DNA of 64,000 bases. Origin: Sva-07 sp963828415 (GTDB lineage Bacteria; Actinomycetota; Acidimicrobiia; Acidimicrobiales; Ilumatobacteraceae). The stretch spans positions 159,348 through 223,347 of the forward strand of contig CAWHEI010000004.1 in the NCBI GenBank assembly GCA_963828415.1, written 5' to 3'. This document shows positions 14,902 to 24,018 of this stretch, in pieces. Positions within the stretch are counted from its first letter, which is position 1; each line of letters begins with the position of its first letter. Both the position numbers and the translations under genes were made by a program. The notes below the pieces were generated by a model. That model worked only from the letters and a program-made list of their open reading frames with translations. It was not told where the DNA came from and did not search any database.

Positions 14902-17478
14902 TCAGCGCGGTGCGAACTCGAGAACCTGCTGGAACGTCGGGCGATTCGTGGCGCGGAAGTCGGCCTCGATCAGGCCGGGGGCAAAGGTCAACCGCAACCC
15001 CACGGGAAGCCATCGACTGATGTCGGCTCCCCGCTCCGCCGCCAGCGCACCGACCTCGTCGTCGACGGCAGCCCAAAGCGACTCGCGGCATGCGTCGAGG
15101 TCCCCTGCACCGCAGTAGGCGACGTTGAACTCACCCTCGACGGGTTCGCCGAGCACCGTGCGCAGATCCTTGTCGACGAAACTGGCGTCGTCGATGCCGC
15201 GGAAGTCGACACCGGCGGCGATCGCTTCGCCCAGCACCGGTTCCCGGACGGCAGCGTCGACCGCCTCGAAGATCTCGTCGAGCAACAACGGCCCAGGGCT
15301 GTCGTAGAACCCGTCGTCGTCGGCGTCGAGGCGCGGTGCGTCATCGGCAGCCCACTCGTCGAGCGTGGCGACCGCCTCAGCGGCGAGCGCGGTCGGCGCT
15401 TCACCGCCGGCGAGCACCTCGCTGATCACCGGCCAGACCGACGAGCGGACGTCCTCGGTCGCCGCACGGTTCATCACACCGACCACACCGGCGAGGTCGA
15501 CATCGTCGGGCCACTGGTCGAAGTTCTCCACGCGCTGCACCGAGCCGTACTGATTGTCGTCGCCGTGCATGAATCCGGGCGCCGACTGGTTGTTCCAGTT
15601 CAACAGGCGCCCCGTCGGGCTGGCGTCGGTGTGCGGTTTGTCGTCCTGTTCCAAGAAGCCCTGCCATTCGTACTCGCCGGTTCCCAGCGTGGGGAGGCGA
15701 CGGTCGAGGCCCTCGGCCCGGACGGGGAGCCGTCCCGATGCGAAGTAGCCGATGCCCGCGCGATTGGCGTAGCCCCAGTTGAACGTGAAGCCGAACTTGT
15801 CGGCCGACTCGAAGAAGTGCTCCGTGGTGTCGGCGTCGCCCTCGGTCATGTCCTTGAGCGCTGCCAGGTTCAGACCGTCACGACCGAACGTCGATCGCTT
15901 GCTCGTCAACGCCACCGGTCGCCCCTCGGAAGTTGCCGTCCCGACGACCGGGCCGTGCACCGAGGTGGGATAGACGATGGGAACATCACCGAGGGTGCCG
16001 GCATCGAACATCTCGAACGGCACACACTCATCGTCGTACTCGTAGTGATCGGACTCGACCGTCGGCGTCGACCCGTCGGGCTCGCAGAGGATCTCGGCGT
16101 ACACGTCGCGCACGTCTTGATTCGCCGACGTGAGGCTCCAGGCGTAGTCCTCGGTGCGACCGATCAGGAGGTACATCGCAAGACCGGGCACCGCGGCGCC
16201 CTGCGCCTCGATGCCGGGACCACTGAGGTGGATCTGTTGGACGATCTCGGGGTAGTAGTAGCCGAGCTGCGGGCCCATCACCGCAAGGGTCGTGTTGTCG
16301 ACCGACGCGTCGGGATCGACGGTCAGCCAGTTCGAGGCAGTCCGCGATCGTGGGCCGGCTGCGGCGCCGTAGACGACCGAGTCTGTTGCCGCGTCACCGG
16401 CCGCCGGGCGAACGATGCCCTGCGGCGTCGATGCATCGTCTCGGGGATCGAGCGAAACGAGCGACCCGGCGTCAATGACGACCGAGCCGGTCACGTCGCC
16501 GCCGGTGAACGTCCCGTACTCGAATCGTTCCTCGATGGTGGTCGGTGCTTCCGGATCGTCGAACGGCATGAAGTCTTCCCACACGGCTCGGCCCTGGTCG
16601 TCGCCGAGCACTTCCTGCAGCCCGGAGAGAAACTGGGCGTTGCCTGCCTCCGCACCACCGCCCGCACCGAAGATCGACCCGATGAATGCCGTGACTGCCA
16701 CGACGTCATTGACGGTGAACGGCTCGCCCTCCACGTCGTTGGCGTCGCGATATGCGTTCACACCGTCGACGTACGCCTGCGCATCGGCGATGATCTCCTC
16801 GCCCTCGTCGCCGTAGGTGTCGAGGATCAGCTGCACCTGATCGGTGACGAGTTGTTCGGTCGCCGCGCTCGGCACGAACGGCTGTGCGCTGGTGACGAGC
16901 GAGAACGCGTCGATGCCGGGCACGTCGGCGACTGCGACACGAGCGGGCCCTCGACCGAGTTCGAGCAACAGGGCGCGGTCGCGCGCGGTCACCCAACCAG
17001 CGCCGAACGCGAGGTCCTCGCGAGTCTCGCCGGTGATGTGGGGGACGCCGAAGGAGTCGTACAGGATCGTCGTTCCGGGTCGTCCGGTCGGCTCCTCGGT
17101 GGTGGCGCCGACCGGTTCGAAGTTCGCCGCGAGGAAGAGCTCGTCGATGTCGGCGTCGGTGATGTCACCGCGCAGCGGGGTGAGGCCGTCGTACAGCGGC
17201 AGTTGGTCGAGCGAATTGTCGGTGACCGGCAGACCGCCGTAGTTGCCCGGCGGCAAGATGTAGTAGGCACGATCCTCGGTGATCGTCACCGCCGGATCGG
17301 TGGTCGCGGCGCTGACCTCGTCGGGCTCGGTCGCGGTCGGCGCTTCGGTTGCCGCCGGCGCTTCGGTCGTCGTCGGCGACGACGAGTCGCCGTCGCTCGA
17401 GCACGCTGCCGCCACCAACGACACAACCACTCCCAGCGCAACCAAAGCTGCACCCGAACTCACTCGACTCCCGCGCAT
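14902..17478 (-). CDS. Lipoprotein penicillin acylase family N-terminal nucleophile hydrolase
   Basis: An 858-residue secreted amidase of the penicillin/acyl-homoserine-lactone acylase family. A signal peptide ends in a lipobox-like LVAAAC (C26), followed by a Ser/Thr/Pro/Glu-rich linker, so it is probably anchored to the outer face of the membrane. The alpha part contains GRPGTTILYDSFGVPHI and WVTARDRALLLELGRGP. Autocleavage should expose S382 in RTASNWLTVDP as the nucleophile of the beta subunit. The usual length is 750-850 residues. The substrate could be a beta-lactam, a quorum-sensing lactone or another amide. It is a lone transcription unit. Confidence 0.9.
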   Translation of the reverse strand: MRGSRVSSGAALVALGVVVSLVAAACSSDGDSSSPTTTEAPAATEAPTATEPDEVSAATTDPAVTITEDRAYYILPPGNYGGLPVTDNSLDQLPLYDGLTPLRGDITDADIDELFLAANFEPVGATTEEPTGRPGTTILYDSFGVPHITGETREDLAFGAGWVTARDRALLLELGRGPARVAVADVPGIDAFSLVTSAQPFVPSAATEQLVTDQVQLILDTYGDEGEEIIADAQAYVDGVNAYRDANDVEGEPFTVNDVVAVTAFIGSIFGAGGGAEAGNAQFLSGLQEVLGDDQGRAVWEDFMPFDDPEAPTTIEERFEYGTFTGGDVTGSVVIDAGSLVSLDPRDDASTPQGIVRPAAGDAATDSVVYGAAAGPRSRTASNWLTVDPDASVDNTTLAVMGPQLGYYYPEIVQQIHLSGPGIEAQGAAVPGLAMYLLIGRTEDYAWSLTSANQDVRDVYAEILCEPDGSTPTVESDHYEYDDECVPFEMFDAGTLGDVPIVYPTSVHGPVVGTATSEGRPVALTSKRSTFGRDGLNLAALKDMTEGDADTTEHFFESADKFGFTFNWGYANRAGIGYFASGRLPVRAEGLDRRLPTLGTGEYEWQGFLEQDDKPHTDASPTGRLLNWNNQSAPGFMHGDDNQYGSVQRVENFDQWPDDVDLAGVVGVMNRAATEDVRSSVWPVISEVLAGGEAPTALAAEAVATLDEWAADDAPRLDADDDGFYDSPGPLLLDEIFEAVDAAVREPVLGEAIAAGVDFRGIDDASFVDKDLRTVLGEPVEGEFNVAYCGAGDLDACRESLWAAVDDEVGALAAERGADISRWLPVGLRLTFAPGLIEADFRATNRPTFQQVLEFAPR

Positions 17479-17619
17479 GTTTCCCCTTCGATCGACGACC
17501 CGGTCGACAGTAGGCCAGGGCCGGACTACCAGCCGAGATGATCACGCTCGGGTTCGTCGTCGTGGTCATGACCTGGCTCGTGGCGGCCGCGTCGTGAGAA
17601 TCGGATTCGAGTCTCCTCG

Positions 17620-17976
17620 TCAGTCGGCGGCGGCCCAGGCGATGGCGTCGCTGCGGTGGTCGAGGCCGAAGATCTCGAACTTCCCGGGCATCATCCACCC
17701 GAACATGCCCAATGCGTGGCGCACCCAGTCGGTGTCGGTGACCACCGCGACCCGGTGCAGTTTGCGCATCTTCTCGACCCCCGTCTTGGCGTCCTGCCAT
17801 GCGGCGCCGGCGGTGTAGCCGTCGAAGCGCTCCCCGAGGACATAGACGAATCGCACCGGACCGTCGATGGCGTCGATCGCGGGGTCGAGCGTCTGCTCGT
17901 AGTCGGCCGACGTGACCTCGCCAACAGCTTCGAAACCGATGACCCCTTCGGGGAGATCCGTGAGTGCTTCCAACAT
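17620..17976 (-). CDS. SpoIIAA-like (STAS/SEC14-type) protein
   Basis: A 118-residue protein with the layout of the SpoIIAA-like family (PF11964 type): LPEGVIGFEAVGEVTSADYEQTLDPAIDAID, then VRFVYVLGERFDGYTAGAAWQDAKTG, and a C-terminal RVAVVTDTDWVRHALGMFGWMMPGKFEIF segment. The family is widespread, usually single-gene, and has no settled function; a lipid or ligand binding role is often assumed. It is transcribed divergently from the HNH gene at 18106. Confidence 0.85.
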   Translation of the reverse strand: MLEALTDLPEGVIGFEAVGEVTSADYEQTLDPAIDAIDGPVRFVYVLGERFDGYTAGAAWQDAKTGVEKMRKLHRVAVVTDTDWVRHALGMFGWMMPGKFEIFGLDHRSDAIAWAAAD

Positions 17977-18105
17977 GAGGTCCTCCTGCAGGTTCGCAAC
18001 GGTGCCGTCAACGATCGTAGGACACCGTTCCGAGGATCCCGGTCCGAACAGACACTTGTTCGATTAGCGCTTGTTTATCGTACTGTTGTTTGCTACCCTT
18101 TTCTC

Positions 18106-19470
18106 ATGTTCGCCGCGCTGGTCGAAGAGCTTCAACAGCTCGACAACGACGGCGTCACCGAGCGCCTGCGCAACCTGGAGCTGGAGCGCCGGCGTATCGA
18201 GGCCGAGACCTCCGCGCTGATTTCGCTCGCTCAGGCCAGGCGTGTTCCTCGCGACGACGGGCACCACGGCGTTGCTGGATGGCTGCGTGCGAACCTGAAC
18301 TGGTCGGGCGTCCAGGTCGCCGGCGCGAAGAAGGTCGCCGGTCTGCTCGACCAGCACGAGGTCGTCGGCGACGCACTGCTCGCCGGCCACGTCGGCACAG
18401 CGCAAGTTGCGGAATTGGCCCGGGCGGCGCGCAACCCGCGCTGTGGCAGCGAGATCGGCGACGTGCTCGACATCCTGCTCGAACACGGTGAACAGCTGCC
18501 CTTCGACGACTTCCGGCGCGTTGTACGACGCTGGGAATCGCTCGCCGACGAAGACGGCGCCGCACTCGACGACGAAGCCAACGAGGACCACCGCACAGCA
18601 GCGCTGCACGAGCGCGACGGCGCCATCGACCTCACCGCCAGCGGCGGCTCCGCGCTCACGACCGCCGAGATGCTGGGAATCTTCGAACAATTCGTCGAAG
18701 CCGAGTTCCGAAAGGACGTCGCCGCCCGCACGGAGTTGCACGGGCCCGACGCACCCGCCTCACTGCTGCCCCGGACCGACGCTCAACGACGCTTCGACGC
18801 GCTTCACGAGATCTTCCGACTCGCCGTGTCCGCGCCCCCGGGAAGCCGGGCACCGGAGCCGATCGTCAACATCCTCGTCGACCAGCACACCCACGAAGTT
18901 CTGCTGGCCCGACACCGCCTCATTCCGTTCCCCGACGACATCGACGCATCCGACCTCACCAAGATGCGCTGCGAGACCGACACCGGAATACCCATCCCGC
19001 CCGAGGTCGTGTTCCAGGCCACGATGCAGGGCTACGTCCGCAGGATCGTGGTCGACGACGACGGGGTCGTGTTGAACATGGGACGCAAGCGACGCCTGTT
19101 CACCGGCGGCGCCCGCATCGCGGTGAAGCTCATGGAGTGCCACTGCGGCCACCTCGGCTGCACCGTCAGCTCGCACTACGCCGACGTCGACCACATCGAC
19201 GAATGGGACCGCGACGGAGGATTCACCGACGTCGAGAACGGTCGACCACGGTGCAACGGCCACAACCGGGAGAAGACCCGACTCGGCCTCATCGACAAAC
19301 GCACCCGCGGCGGTCGCATCGTCACCTACCGGCGAGATGGCACCGCCATGCTCCCGGTCGGCTGTCGACCACCCGACGACGACGAACCCGACGAACCGAA
19401 CGATTCCGGTTTGGCCCGTCTGGCCCGCGAACTCCGACCACTGCTCGAGCAGCGGAACGGTCAGCCCTGA
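18106..19470 (+). CDS. DUF222 domain HNH endonuclease-like protein
   Basis: A 454-residue protein of the DUF222/HNH (13E12-repeat-like) family, abundant in multiple copies in actinobacteria. The N-terminal helical DUF222 part spans roughly residues 1-300 and includes HHGVAGWLRANLNWSGVQVAGAKKVAGLL. The C-terminal HNH nuclease has CHCGHLGC, then YADVDHIDEWDRDG and GRPRCNGHNREK, providing the zinc cysteines and catalytic histidines. A highly acidic linker precedes the tail. ATG 18106 is directly preceded by an AT-rich promoter-like stretch. Biological role is unknown; mobility or DNA repair have both been proposed for the family. Confidence 0.92.
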   Translation: MFAALVEELQQLDNDGVTERLRNLELERRRIEAETSALISLAQARRVPRDDGHHGVAGWLRANLNWSGVQVAGAKKVAGLLDQHEVVGDALLAGHVGTAQVAELARAARNPRCGSEIGDVLDILLEHGEQLPFDDFRRVVRRWESLADEDGAALDDEANEDHRTAALHERDGAIDLTASGGSALTTAEMLGIFEQFVEAEFRKDVAARTELHGPDAPASLLPRTDAQRRFDALHEIFRLAVSAPPGSRAPEPIVNILVDQHTHEVLLARHRLIPFPDDIDASDLTKMRCETDTGIPIPPEVVFQATMQGYVRRIVVDDDGVVLNMGRKRRLFTGGARIAVKLMECHCGHLGCTVSSHYADVDHIDEWDRDGGFTDVENGRPRCNGHNREKTRLGLIDKRTRGGRIVTYRRDGTAMLPVGCRPPDDDEPDEPNDSGLARLARELRPLLEQRNGQP

Positions 19471-19479
19471 GCGACGGCG

Positions 19480-19665
19480 TCAGTAACCGGGAACCCGACG
19501 GTCCTGCACCACGTAGGCCATGATGAGCGCCAGCGGGAAGAAGAAGAGGCTGAGAATGAAGTAGCCGAGCCAGCTGTGTCCCTTGCGCCGGGCGACCCTG
19601 GCGGGCCAGAACGCGATCAGGATCCAGATGATCAGCCCGATGATCCCACCGATCCACCACCACAT
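19480..19665 (-). CDS. Small two-helix membrane protein
   Basis: A 61-residue protein with two hydrophobic helices: WWWIGGIIGLIIWILIAFW near the N-terminus and WLGYFILSLFFFPLALIMAYVV near the C-terminus, joined by a basic PARVARRKGHS loop. It resembles the short phospholipase-D-nuclease N-terminal-like membrane proteins common in actinobacteria. No function can be assigned. It ends ten bases from the convergent HNH gene stop. Confidence 0.75.
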   Translation of the reverse strand: MWWWIGGIIGLIIWILIAFWPARVARRKGHSWLGYFILSLFFFPLALIMAYVVQDRRVPGY

Positions 19666-19717
19666 ACCGGCCTCCTTGTCGTCGGACCCACATCATACGT
19701 CGGGGTGTCACGGCCGC

Positions 19718-21298
19718 TCACCGGTTGAGTCGGCGAAAGAACTTCCTCTGCATGGAGTAGAGGCCGGGGAACTCGCCGTAGAGCCGGTCGTAGGTGGCAC
19801 GGTTCGACGGGTCCGGGCGAAAGGTGCGCTGCACCGCCACCAGGTCGCGGAGTTCGTCCGCCCTCACCCGACCCAACGCCATCCCTGCGCTCAGGGCCGC
19901 ACCGCGCAACCCGCAGTAGAGCGGGTCGGTCACCTGTTCGATGGTGCGGTCCATGGTGTCAGCGTGAATCTGGCACCACAGGTCGGATTGCGCGCCTCCA
20001 CCGATGATGCGGATGTTGTCGAGGCGCCCGCCGACGAACTTCTCGACGGCAGCCAGGAGCCACACGTTGTTGTAGGCCACCCCTTCCATGACCGCTCGAA
20101 TCATGTCGGCCTGGGTGGTGGCGAGTCCCATGTCGTGGAAGCCGGCGCGGGCGGATCGGTCGGCGACCGGTGAGCGCTCCCCCTTGAGCCACGGCGTGAA
20201 GATCACTCCGCCGGCGCCGGGGGGCGAGGATGCTGCCAGCGCGGCGAGCGTGTCGTAGTCGACCTCGTTGTCCGGCCCGCCGAGGATCCCGCGGATCCAC
20301 TGCAAGCACATGCCGGCGGTCTCGTGGTTGTTGGCGACCAGATACGACCGCTCGTCGAGGCCCGGAACGGTCGCCACCTGGCGGATGATGTCGGTCTTCT
20401 TGCGCTCGATGGGCGAGCTGATCCAACCGGTGGTGCTCAGCGCCATGTGCGCCTCGCCGGCATGGATCGACCCCGAGCCGATCGCCGCCGAATGCAGATC
20501 GGGCGAGCCAGTGATCACTGCGACCGAGTCGCCGATGCCGAGCTCTGCAGCGATCGAGGGTTGCACCGTTCCCATCACCGAGCCGAAGGGTCGCAGCGGT
20601 GGGAGCTTGTCGGCCCCGCCACCGGCGAGGCGCACCAGCGTGGCGTCGTACGCCAGATGCTGCGGGTCACGTGTGTCGATCAGCCACGTGCCGGTCATCG
20701 ACACCGCCGATGCCGCTGCACTGCCCGTGAAGCGCATCGACAGATAGTCGACCGGTTCGAGCATCCAACGAGCGGCGCGCCAGATGTCCGGGCGGGTGGT
20801 TCTCCAGAAGAGCCGGTGACCGACCGGGTCGGCGCCGTCGAGGGAGGGAACACCGCCGGAACGCCTGATGAACTCGGCCAAGACCCTCGGCTTGTACCCG
20901 CCGACCGGCCCGCCAAGCCGGTGGCGAACCAACTCACCACCGCGGCTGTCCATCCAGCTGAGCCCGGGCCCCACCGGTACACCCGCTTCGTCGACCGGAA
21001 TGGTCGAGGCCCACTGACCGGTCGTCGACACCGCGACGACCTTCGTGGGATCGACGACCCCATCGGCGAGGGCGCGCCGAGCGACGCCGATGATCGTCGT
21101 CCACCACTCCTCGGCATCGACGGTGACCCCACCGTCGGCAAGGAACGTCGGATCGAGTCGGTGGTGCTCACACTGGACGACGCGTCCCGTCAGCGAGACG
21201 AATCCGATCTTGGGCCCACCAGTGCCGAGGTCGACTGCCAGTACGTACTGGTCGTCGCGGTCAGCGAGCCGGGTGCTGCGCTTCGCCGGAGTGGGCAT
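19718..21298 (-). CDS. FGGY-family carbohydrate kinase
   Basis: A 526-residue kinase of the xylulokinase/gluconokinase superfamily: the N-terminal ATPase loop YVLAVDLGTGGPKIGFV, the substrate segment LSWMDSRGGELV, and the C-terminal FGGY signature around RIIGGGAQSDLWCQIHADTMDR. It should phosphorylate a sugar or polyol with ATP. Its start codon shares a base with the stop of the lyase gene upstream (TGATG), so the two proteins are made together. This suggests that the kinase and a PLP-dependent carbon-carbon lyase act on successive intermediates. The substrate is unknown. Confidence 0.88.
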   Translation of the reverse strand: MPTPAKRSTRLADRDDQYVLAVDLGTGGPKIGFVSLTGRVVQCEHHRLDPTFLADGGVTVDAEEWWTTIIGVARRALADGVVDPTKVVAVSTTGQWASTIPVDEAGVPVGPGLSWMDSRGGELVRHRLGGPVGGYKPRVLAEFIRRSGGVPSLDGADPVGHRLFWRTTRPDIWRAARWMLEPVDYLSMRFTGSAAASAVSMTGTWLIDTRDPQHLAYDATLVRLAGGGADKLPPLRPFGSVMGTVQPSIAAELGIGDSVAVITGSPDLHSAAIGSGSIHAGEAHMALSTTGWISSPIERKKTDIIRQVATVPGLDERSYLVANNHETAGMCLQWIRGILGGPDNEVDYDTLAALAASSPPGAGGVIFTPWLKGERSPVADRSARAGFHDMGLATTQADMIRAVMEGVAYNNVWLLAAVEKFVGGRLDNIRIIGGGAQSDLWCQIHADTMDRTIEQVTDPLYCGLRGAALSAGMALGRVRADELRDLVAVQRTFRPDPSNRATYDRLYGEFPGLYSMQRKFFRRLNR

Positions 21299-22716
21299 CA
21301 GCCGGCTGCCGGTGGAGCTCCGGGAACGTCGTAGAACGCGTCGATCGCCCCGGCGAGCAGATCCTCGACGACCTTGACACCTTCGGGGCCGGTCCCGGAC
21401 AGTCCGTAGAGCGCACCGCTCTTCGGCGGCTGGTCGGCGGGGATCGCCTTGGCGTATTCGACCGCCGCGGCGAGGTCGTCGAGGTACTTGTCGATGATGC
21501 CCGGTGCGGTGTTGGGCCGGGTCACACAGAAGTGGAACGCGTCGGGGAACTGCAGACCGTTCATCCGCCAGCCTCGATCGGCCAAGCTGTCGTTGACGTG
21601 GTAGATGTTCACATCAGCGCTTGCCGAGGCCACCGCAACCAGGAAGTACGGCTTGCCGAGGATCCTCAGCTCAGGGATCCGGCCGATCCCCTCCACCAGC
21701 TTGGCGGTGGTGTCGAAGATGCCCTTGGCGATCTCGAGGTAGCCCGACTGGCCCAGGCTGATCATCGCTGCCCACGTCGCGGCGATCACGCCACCAGAGC
21801 GGCTCCCGGCCATCCCCGGTGAGAGATAGATCCCGCCGGGCCAGCCGCCGGCGGTGAAGTACTGGAGCGCCCGAAGTTCCCGACGGGAGTACATGAGCAC
21901 CGAGGTGCCCTTGAGCGCGTAGCCGTACTTGTGGGTGTCAGCGGAGAGCGAGGTGACGCCCGGGACACCGAAGTCGAACGGTGGGACGTCCACGCCCGCC
22001 CGCTCACCCCAGGCGAGGATGAACGCCCCGAGGCAGCCGTCGACGTGGAAGCCGATGTCGTGCTCGAGGGCGAGCGCGCCCATCTCGTCGATCGGGTCGA
22101 TGACCCCGTGGGGATAGGTGCCGGCCGAGCCGGCGATCGCCACGGTGTTCGGTCCGATGTGCTCGCGGATCCATGCCACATCGGCCTGCTGGTCGTCGGT
22201 GACGGGAGCGTGGAGGACCTTGACGCCGAAGTAGTGCGCCCCCTTGTCGAGCGCGCAGTGGGCGGTGATCGGCCAGATCATCTCGGGCTCGGTGATGCCT
22301 CTGCTGCGGCCCCACTCGCGGTACGCGTACACCGCGGTCATCAACGACTCCGACCCGCCCGAGGTGATCACTCCGCACGCGTCTTCGGCCTGGTCGCCGT
22401 GCAGGAGGTCGAGGGTCATCGAGACGATCTCGCCCTCGAGTTTGGTGGAGCTCGGGTACATGTCACGTTGGAGGACGTTGGCATGGGCGAACGCTTCGAA
22501 CGCCTCGGTCAGGAAGTGGTAGTGGTCGTGGTCGCCGTGGTAGATCGACCCCGACACCAGACCGAGGTCGCCCTTCGCGTCCTCCTCGGACGCCATCGTG
22601 GTCAACTCGTCGAGGATCACCGAGCGGTCGACGCCGGTCGCCGGGAGGGTGCGGTGCGTCTCGAATCGTGACCGGTAGGGATAGAGAGCATCCAGCAAGG
22701 CATCGCCATCGGACAT
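21298..22716 (-). CDS. PLP-dependent sphingosine-1-phosphate lyase-like enzyme
   Basis: A 472-residue group II PLP enzyme most like sphingosine-phosphate lyases. Features are CGVITSGGSESLMTAVYAY (cofactor phosphate site), ITAHCALDKGAHYFGVK, GFHVDGCLGAFILAW (aspartate for the pyridine nitrogen) and SADTHKYGYALKGTSV with Schiff-base lysine K263. Eukaryotic enzymes cut sphingoid-base phosphates to an aldehyde and phosphoethanolamine; bacterial relatives may act on other phosphorylated amino alcohols or as decarboxylases. It lacks the N-terminal membrane anchor of eukaryotic forms. It is the promoter-proximal partner of the FGGY kinase. Confidence 0.85.
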   Translation of the reverse strand: MSDGDALLDALYPYRSRFETHRTLPATGVDRSVILDELTTMASEEDAKGDLGLVSGSIYHGDHDHYHFLTEAFEAFAHANVLQRDMYPSSTKLEGEIVSMTLDLLHGDQAEDACGVITSGGSESLMTAVYAYREWGRSRGITEPEMIWPITAHCALDKGAHYFGVKVLHAPVTDDQQADVAWIREHIGPNTVAIAGSAGTYPHGVIDPIDEMGALALEHDIGFHVDGCLGAFILAWGERAGVDVPPFDFGVPGVTSLSADTHKYGYALKGTSVLMYSRRELRALQYFTAGGWPGGIYLSPGMAGSRSGGVIAATWAAMISLGQSGYLEIAKGIFDTTAKLVEGIGRIPELRILGKPYFLVAVASASADVNIYHVNDSLADRGWRMNGLQFPDAFHFCVTRPNTAPGIIDKYLDDLAAAVEYAKAIPADQPPKSGALYGLSGTGPEGVKVVEDLLAGAIDAFYDVPGAPPAAG

Positions 22717-22868
22717 ACACGAACCCTACGTCCCGTCGGCTGGCGGGCAGCGGGTCGTCTGGCTCACCGCCTCGATGATGTGGTGCGACCGGTCAGACGC
22801 CAGCTCATCGGCTTGCGCTCGAGGCATCACGCGTCACCGCGACGGAGTGTCCTGGGTTGCTGCGGAGG

Positions 22869-23207
22869 TCAGCGGTGGTCGGCGAAGTGCTCTCGCACGA
22901 TCGGTGCGCCGTTCGCAGGCATGTCGACGACGGCGATGTCGGGCATGCGGATCGATTGCCAGTAGGAGAATGCGCGTTCGGAATCGATCGCGGCAAGCTC
23001 CATCAACAGCGATGTCAGTGCCCGCCCCCCACTGCACACGACGATGTCAACGTCGGGACTGGCACTCGAGATCGACGTCACTCCGGCAAGGAATCGAAGT
23101 GCCGCCTCCCGTGATGGCTCCCAACCAGCGCCCCCACGTCGTAGGAGGCGTCGCGGCGTCGACTGCGGATCGGCAGTGCCGAACGAGGACCACACGCACA
23201 CCCGCAC
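22869..23207 (-). pseudogene. Remnant of a histidine phosphatase-like gene
   Basis: The 112-residue frame contains REAALRFLAGVTSISSASPDVDIVVCSGGRALTSLLMELAAIDSERAFSYWQSIRMPDIAVVD, which follows the C-terminal half of broad-specificity histidine phosphatases. The N-terminal RHG catalytic motif is absent, and the place where the second catalytic histidine normally stands reads CSGG. The first 35 residues look like random GC-rich translation. It is best read as a truncated gene or a non-catalytic relative. The start is not certain. Confidence 0.5.
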
Positions 23208-23333
23208 AGTACGGCGAGCGCGGGATTCGAACGCTCACTCGGGACCGGCCCGTGCGGTGCGACGCGTTCGTTGACGGCGGGCCTACCCGTGCAGCAACCA
23301 CGTGCAGCGACGAGCGGTCGCCTCTCGCTCAGT

Positions 23334-23786
23334 TCAGCGGTGCCGAACGACGAGCTCAGCGAGCCCCTCGGGGTGGACTGTCTCCTGGGTGCCGACCAAC
23401 TCATCGAGGCTCCACCACCGATGCTGCACGATCGACTGCCGTTCGATGTCGTCCCAGCCTTCCGACCTCACATCGAATCGGGTGGTCTTCACGATGAAGT
23501 ACGCCTCGTCGGCACGCCAGCGCCGCCCATTGAACTGGAAGTCGAACTCGCGACGCAGCACGATCGGGCCCAGGTCGTCGATCACGTATCCGGTTTCCTC
23601 GTGCACCTCTCGCACCGCTGCCTCCTCGAACGACTCGGCCGCATCGAGTCCACCTCCGGGAAGGAACCACCAGACGCCAGCCTCGGGGCGAGCCGGATCT
23701 CCGCCACAGAACAACAGCACCGCGCCGTCGCCGTCGAGTATCACGACCTTCGAGGAACGCCGACGCTCATCGATGCTGCGACCCAC
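23334..23786 (-). CDS. Nudix hydrolase
   Basis: A roughly 150-residue Nudix protein that should hydrolyse a nucleoside diphosphate linked to another group. The Nudix box is clear: GGGLDAAESFEEAAVREVHEETGYV (G-x5-E-x7-REUxEExGU). It is preceded by KVVILDGDGAVLLFCGGDPARPEAGVWWFLPG and followed by a C-terminal HRWWSLDELVG typical of the MutT/NUDT subfamily. GTG 23786 gives the usual short N-terminus; GTG 23837 would add 17 residues with an unlikely composition. Confidence 0.88.
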   Translation of the reverse strand: MGRSIDERRRSSKVVILDGDGAVLLFCGGDPARPEAGVWWFLPGGGLDAAESFEEAAVREVHEETGYVIDDLGPIVLRREFDFQFNGRRWRADEAYFIVKTTRFDVRSEGWDDIERQSIVQHRWWSLDELVGTQETVHPEGLAELVVRHR

Positions 23787-24018
23787 TCCGCCAACGTAAT
23801 GAACCCGATGCCGCCGTCGATTGCACGCCAACGTCACTCGAGCATCAGCCCCCGAACACCTGCACTTCCGAGCGGTTGCCTGCCGCGCTGATCTGATCCG
23901 CTGATCGTGACGAAGCAGCCAGGGAACGCCGTCGGCCCATAGCGCCGTCTGGTGTCGCTCCTGGGACGACTCGGTACCGATGGCAGAAGTGCGCCAGAGA
24001 CGCAGTCCAAAAGCGCGG

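Noticed and set aside
15565..17541. A 658-codon plus-strand frame across the penicillin acylase gene.
   Set aside because: No domain is visible, and the minus-strand gene has signal peptide, lipobox and catalytic serine.
18106..19470. Homing endonuclease or intein for the HNH protein.
   Set aside because: The whole protein has the DUF222/HNH layout typical of a chromosomal multigene family in actinobacteria, and no host gene is interrupted.
23200..23260. tRNA gene suggested by a CGGGATTCGAAC T-loop-like stretch.
   Set aside because: The stem bases do not make a T-arm of normal geometry and no acceptor, D-arm or anticodon arm can be found.
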